Below, one piece after another: positions 51,301-57,300 of a stretch of 57,876 nt of DNA (the stretch's first letter is position 1; each line of letters begins with the position of its first letter). The notes below the pieces were generated by a model. It saw nothing but the letters and a program-made list of their open reading frames with translations. It was not told where the DNA came from and made no database searches. The stretch is taken from contig NC_088302.1 of assembly GCF_032854445.1 (NCBI RefSeq), positions 47,160,645-47,218,520 on the forward strand. The letters are read 5' to 3'. The stretch is from Liolophura sinensis. Lineage: Eukaryota; Mollusca; Polyplacophora; Chitonida; Chitonidae. Made by a program: the position numbers and the translations under genes.

Positions 51301-54300
51301 GGTGTTACACCAGACAAGATACGGCACGCGTGGCTGAGGATTTCAATGAAAGACCCGACACAGATGAATCAGTAATAGTCTTCAGTCCAGGTATTCAAAG
51401 TCTCTCAGATTAGTAGCTTTTCATGATACTGACAACTTACCTGTAACAGCCTTTTAATGGTTGATCAGATTCCATTATTGTTTATTTTAATCCGGCGTCC
51501 ACATGATATAGATGATTTGTCGTATCAACAAGAGAATATGAAATCAAAATGTAGTCTATATAGTCTTTCAGGCGATGCTGTTTGTTGAATGCTATAATCA
51601 TATGAGATAGCTCATGATCTATTTTCGTTCAGCTAGTCAAACTGGACAGGTTGACTTGACAACCACACAGTGTGAAAGTGGCTTTACCCAAGCCATGTTT
51701 TACTGATTTAACATGCTAATCTGCATGAATGTAAATGTCCCACAGTGGGACATAACTATTGTTCTGACATAATATCTTCTAAACAGGATATTCCATTGAA
51801 AGTTAAGCAGCAGATTTCAACCAGATTTGCAGTACAAAAGAATAACCTTTGCATCAGCAGAGAATCAGGTCCATGAACTTTGTAACGTTACTATTCCTGA
51901 ATTGAGAATAATACCACAATTTTGTCATGAAGGTCTAAAACTCATATAAATTGACAGTTTCTAAGGTAATTTACAATTTTAGCCCCAATATACTGTTTTG
52001 AAGTTAAGACTTTAATTTTTATGATCCTTGGGCCCGGTCCAGCCAGCATAATTCATACTAAGGCATAAAAAGAGTTCTTTGATAGGATTTAAGACATTAA
52101 CTTCAATGCATAACTGCTACATCTTGTTGTTTTGGCAGGAGTGCGTGAGGAGATTTGCCGCGTGAGTGTGATTGACGACGGTCTGTTTGAGAAGCAGGAA
52201 GAGTTCAGATTGGTGCTGGGCACGCCTCTGAGTGAGTCAGCAGGGGGCGCTTTGGTCGGCCTTAACACCACTGTCATCAAGGTCAAGGACGGAGGAGACA
52301 GTAAGTGCTTTATTGCTTTAAACCTTGTTGGAACTGGATTTTAAATAGGTAGTGATGCCAAGGCTAGAAGCCAACATGATAGAGTATTTGTTATAAAATG
52401 GGGAAAAAATCAGATTTAACAATGCTTGTTCATTTCAGTGTAATACAGTTTGTCATGCAACTGAAAAATGTCTCCTAACTTGGTCATTTGTCTAAAATTG
52501 GTCATTTGTGTCAGAAAGCTGTATGACTCAGACAAAAAATGTGCCAATTCAACAAGTAATTTAAAGTGGTAATTAACAGAATACAAGAACTGTGGACTAT
52601 ATGATTTGGTTTATATAACACATGTAAAGGTGTGGGAATAAACACATGTAGACCATCTGATACGGCTGTTATGGTTTGTTACGAGTTGGTGGACGGAGGT
52701 GATGTACAGAAGTCAGGGAGAAACCACAAGAATGAAAAAAACGTGCAATGTACAAAAATAAACACCAGATGTGCTCACAGTCAAGTAATGTTCTATCGTG
52801 AAAAGGCATTTCATATATAGACACAATTCAGACTTACATCACTCCATGAGAACCAGAAGTCACATCCTTTACTACTGCTATCCAATGTATGGAACATTAC
52901 CTTATCTGACACAAGGCAGTTCCCAGAATAGCTATCATAGAATTACAGCCTCTGTTCTAAATCACCTATTTATACATGTACACAAAGCATGCTTTATCAG
53001 TGAAAACATCACTAGTAATGACCACTCATTGAACATCCTAAAACATTTCAATACAACCTTATCTGTATATAAGTAGAACTGAATTTAACGTGCTAATTAA
53101 TTGAATGTTAAAACTGAAATATCAGTCTACATTTCAACAACTGATAGCTTTGTCACAACCGACAACTACTAAAAGGAAAGAAAAAATACAACAATTAAAC
53201 AACTGCCTGGACCTATCCTGATACAATGGTGTCTGACAATGTACCATAATACACAAGACACCTCTACTACATCAGTACAGTAACATTTCGTTTTAATAAC
53301 AATATCATTTACACACATTATCTAACCAGAGGGGCAACTCTAAAACTCACCCCCTAGAGAGCTGCAACATCCCATTCAGTAAAGCAGCTACTGATGCAGG
53401 GCCTGGCAGTTCAGAATAACAATTATCTTAGCTGTGGTATAATGAAACATTGACAGACAATAGGTCTACGGTGTAATAACCAATAGTAAATAAACTAAAA
53501 TATGCTGATGAAAATATGCTGTCACATAATAATACTGATGGCATAGTTCCCTACTTACATGTACATTAGGACTTTACATAGTACAGTCTCTATATGGTCG
53601 TGGCATCCTCTGTAAGGATTACAGTGGTACCGGGTATTACATAAAAATATAATGTAAACAACATACGAGAATCCTACAGCAATTTCCATGTTTGTACTTT
53701 AACGACCAAAATATAACTCGTGTTTATTAGCTCAAATTTTACTTTTAACTGCTAAAAGACATCTTGAAACACAAATTGAAGCCTTCTCAAGGTTGTGCTT
53801 GTTTACATTTACATAATCACACTTTGTTTTGAGAATTGAATCTGCTGATTTATGCAATGACATCTGATAAGACGAAGTTCTATCAACAGCGCACTAAAAT
53901 TGCATGCATTCCTACTTACATGGTAGAAGACGAAAATTACGAGACATGATCTGTCTGAGCGTCTGCGATCTGCACAATTGCAAATCAAGATGGCGAGTGA
54001 CCTTGATTGGTCACATGTACTGTGCATCTTAATTACACATACAAAAACAAATCTTTCAATATATACTGACTTCAGACAATGAATGAGGATTACGAAAAAT
54101 GATGATTGCAAAAAACAATGATAGCTAATAAACTTCTGTGAGCTAATCAGCCCCAAACAGTCACGGAGATCTCCCAAGGCACATGAACATGCCAGTCACT
54201 GACAGTAGCCTAATTACTGAGTGCACCTCTTACACACAGCAAAAGTATATACATATAAGTAAAGATTTACACCTGTGTATCCACAAAGAATGAAATAAAA

Positions 54301-57300
54301 AAATGAAAAGTTATTCCAAACTTTCTAATTGCTGGTAAATTTCATTTAGGAGTCATGTTTGTGTATTTCATTTGGCATATCGCACGTCAACAAGGAGATT
54401 GAAATAAGTGGAACAATACTTTGCATACAAGCAACAGCAAGTTAACTATCGTGAAACGTTGTCTTTCAGAACCGGTTATTCGATTTGAAGAAACCAAGTA
54501 CAGCATCAATGAACCAATGTTCCCATCGGAAACCGTGACGCTTAGAATTCCAGTCATCCGTAAAGGGGACATGTCTGGGAACTCCATCATCCGTGTTCAC
54601 ACCAAAGATGGTTCAGCCAGAGCTGGCCAGGATTATAATGGTATCTCTAAAGGTGGGTGGAGACTTTAGTGTTGTGGTTTTCAAGGGCAAAATATACCTG
54701 TATGTAGATTGCATGCATTCACATGTAGTATCCCTGGTAGGTACAAGCACTTTTTCTCTTGATGTTTCTGTACAGGTAATGCAAATAATACAAACATAAA
54801 TCAATCATAGGCCTGTGAGGTCTCAAAATATGAACAAAAATCTGCAACCGTGTAACTTCAGCTTTGATTTATTAGTTGCATTTTTGCTTATGAAGCAATG
54901 ACACCCTTTAGAAGATACAGTCTAGGCTATATAATTGATTTTAGGACTTACCTGTTAATTTAGGAAATGTTTCAAGCTGTTCCCCATGTAAATTAATGCA
55001 GTAGTTTTTACTGAAAGGTGTGTAAGTGTAAAGGCAACAAGAGTTGTCTCCCTTTAGTGTGCCCACCACACCTTTACTAGCAACAGCTACATTTACAGCT
55101 GCAAGCTTGAGTGCATAAAGGAATGACGCTGTTGTTAAAAATAATCTCTTATTGCACTGTACATTTTATTAAGCAAATACCTTATCATATCCTTATGACA
55201 GAAAATGAATCTTATTTTGTTTCAGAAATCCAGTTTGCGAAAAACGAGTCTCGGCACATCATTGAGATTGAAGTGTTATATGATGGGAAGAAGGAGATCC
55301 GAGAGTCGTTTACTGTCCATCTAAAACCAGACCGTAACATGATCGCTGATACCAGGGTAGGTCAATCCCAAAGAAAGAAGTACCAGCAACCACGTTAAGG
55401 GTAGATCCCTAGTATAGATTGGTAGATACCAGAGTAGGACACAAGAAAGGAAGGGGTTGATACTGGAGTAGGACCCCAGTAAGGAAGTGGTTGATACTAG
55501 AGTAGGTTCCCATTAAGCATTTGTTACCGGAGTAGGTCCCAAGTAAGTAGTTGATACCAGAGTAGGTTCCCAGTAAGTAGTTGATACCAGAGTAGGTTCC
55601 CAGTAAGTAGTTGATACCAGAGTAGGTTCCCAGTAAGTAGTTGATACCAGAGCAGGTTCCCTATAAGTATTTGATACCAGAGTAGGTTCCCATTAAGTAG
55701 TTGATACCAGAGTAGGTTCCCTATAAGTAGTTGATACCAGAGTAGGTCCCCAATAAGTAGTTGATACCAGAGTAGGTTCCCTATAATTAGTTGATACCAG
55801 AGTAGGTTCCCAGTAAGTAGTTGATACCAGAGTAGGTTCCCAGTAAGTAGTTGATACCAGAGCAGGTTCCCTATAAGTAGTTGATACCAGAGTAGGTCCC
55901 CTATAAGTATTTGATACCAGAGTAGGTTCCCTATAAGTAGTTGATACCAGAGTAGGTTCCCTATAAGTAGTTGATACCAGAGTAGGTTCCCATTAAGTAG
56001 TTGATATCAGAGTTGGTCCCCAGTAAGTAACTGATACCAGTGTTGGTCCCCAGTAAGTAACTGATACCAGTGTTGGTCCCCAGTAAGTAACTGATACCAG
56101 TGTTGGTCCCCAGTAAGTAACTGATGCCAGTGTTGGTCCCGACTAAAGAACTCTTACACTGTATGCTGGCTGTAAGACTTCCCATATTCAATCTGATTCT
56201 TATGTCTAACATTGATATATGCTATATACACTTACAGTACAGCACTTGTACTCACTTTAAAATAAAAACTCAAAATATGTTTGTCTTTTTTGTTGGGGGA
56301 TGGGTCAGTTATCTGGTAAGGTGATATCCCTTGGGTTATGCTGGTTTTCAGTCACCCGTAAACTAATAACTCATCTCATGAGTTAATTAATTTTATTTCA
56401 TTACCGTTTTACTTTATATACAAAAGAATACTTCACTCATGAGGCACATTGTCATTAATTCTTTTAATTGAGTACAGTTTTAATGTTTCTACAAATGAAT
56501 AGTTCCTTGACTAAAACGTATGTATCTAATCATGATTCACATAACCTGTCTCTTAGTTTATTTTTTTGCTTTTATTTTTATATTTTAATATTAAGTAGAA
56601 TGGGCACATTAAGCACTAAAAGAACAGATCAGTAGGCACTAACATTTGTTCTGTAATGTGACAACTGATGACATTTCTTGTTTTAACAGAACAACAACAA
56701 GGTGATTGTATATATTGAGGAGATGAACAAGCTGGCTGATGTGGCCTTCCCCATGAGACCTCTGGTGATGTCTCTCAAGGACTTTGACCTTGTGGGTGAT
56801 GAGGGGCTGCCCGCACCAATCCAGGGTTATCCAGTCGTCTGTGTCTCTGTAAGGATGCTCATTACACACTTGAATAATGGAATTGTTTTGTCTCTCCTGC
56901 AATGAAAAAGTTAGTTTGTAGCAGCTTTGTGATGACACAAGCTAAAAACATTTTGAAGAAAATTTCATTTGAATTCAGAGATTTTATTGGATCCAAATTC
57001 ATATGTATTTTTCCGTTTCTTCAGTTAGATCATAATTTATTTAGCCTATCAATTTGTTGTTCGGCCAGTCAATGAACTTACCAGCTATAGCTCTACAGCA
57101 TTTTCATTTTTGTTTTACGCACATTCGGAAATGGTATTTTTGGGGGAAGTTATGACTCAGAAATTGACACACAATTTGTTTCAGTCCCAAAATATTTTAA
57201 ATTATTAGAATTGTATATGTTGAAGATCACTAGTCACATTTATACCAAGTCTACTAGTACTGGGCCTCTTCATCCTATGCTGAGCTTGAAGCAAGGTAGT

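Noticed and set aside
53809-54177. 122-codon minus-strand frame as a protein gene
   Set aside because: Cysteine- and isoleucine-rich with no family resemblance; it overlaps the predicted promoter and first-exon signals, which argue against one continuous coding exon.
55961-56212. Minus-strand frame with 10-residue repeats
   Set aside because: A by-product of the 30-bp array in intron 14.
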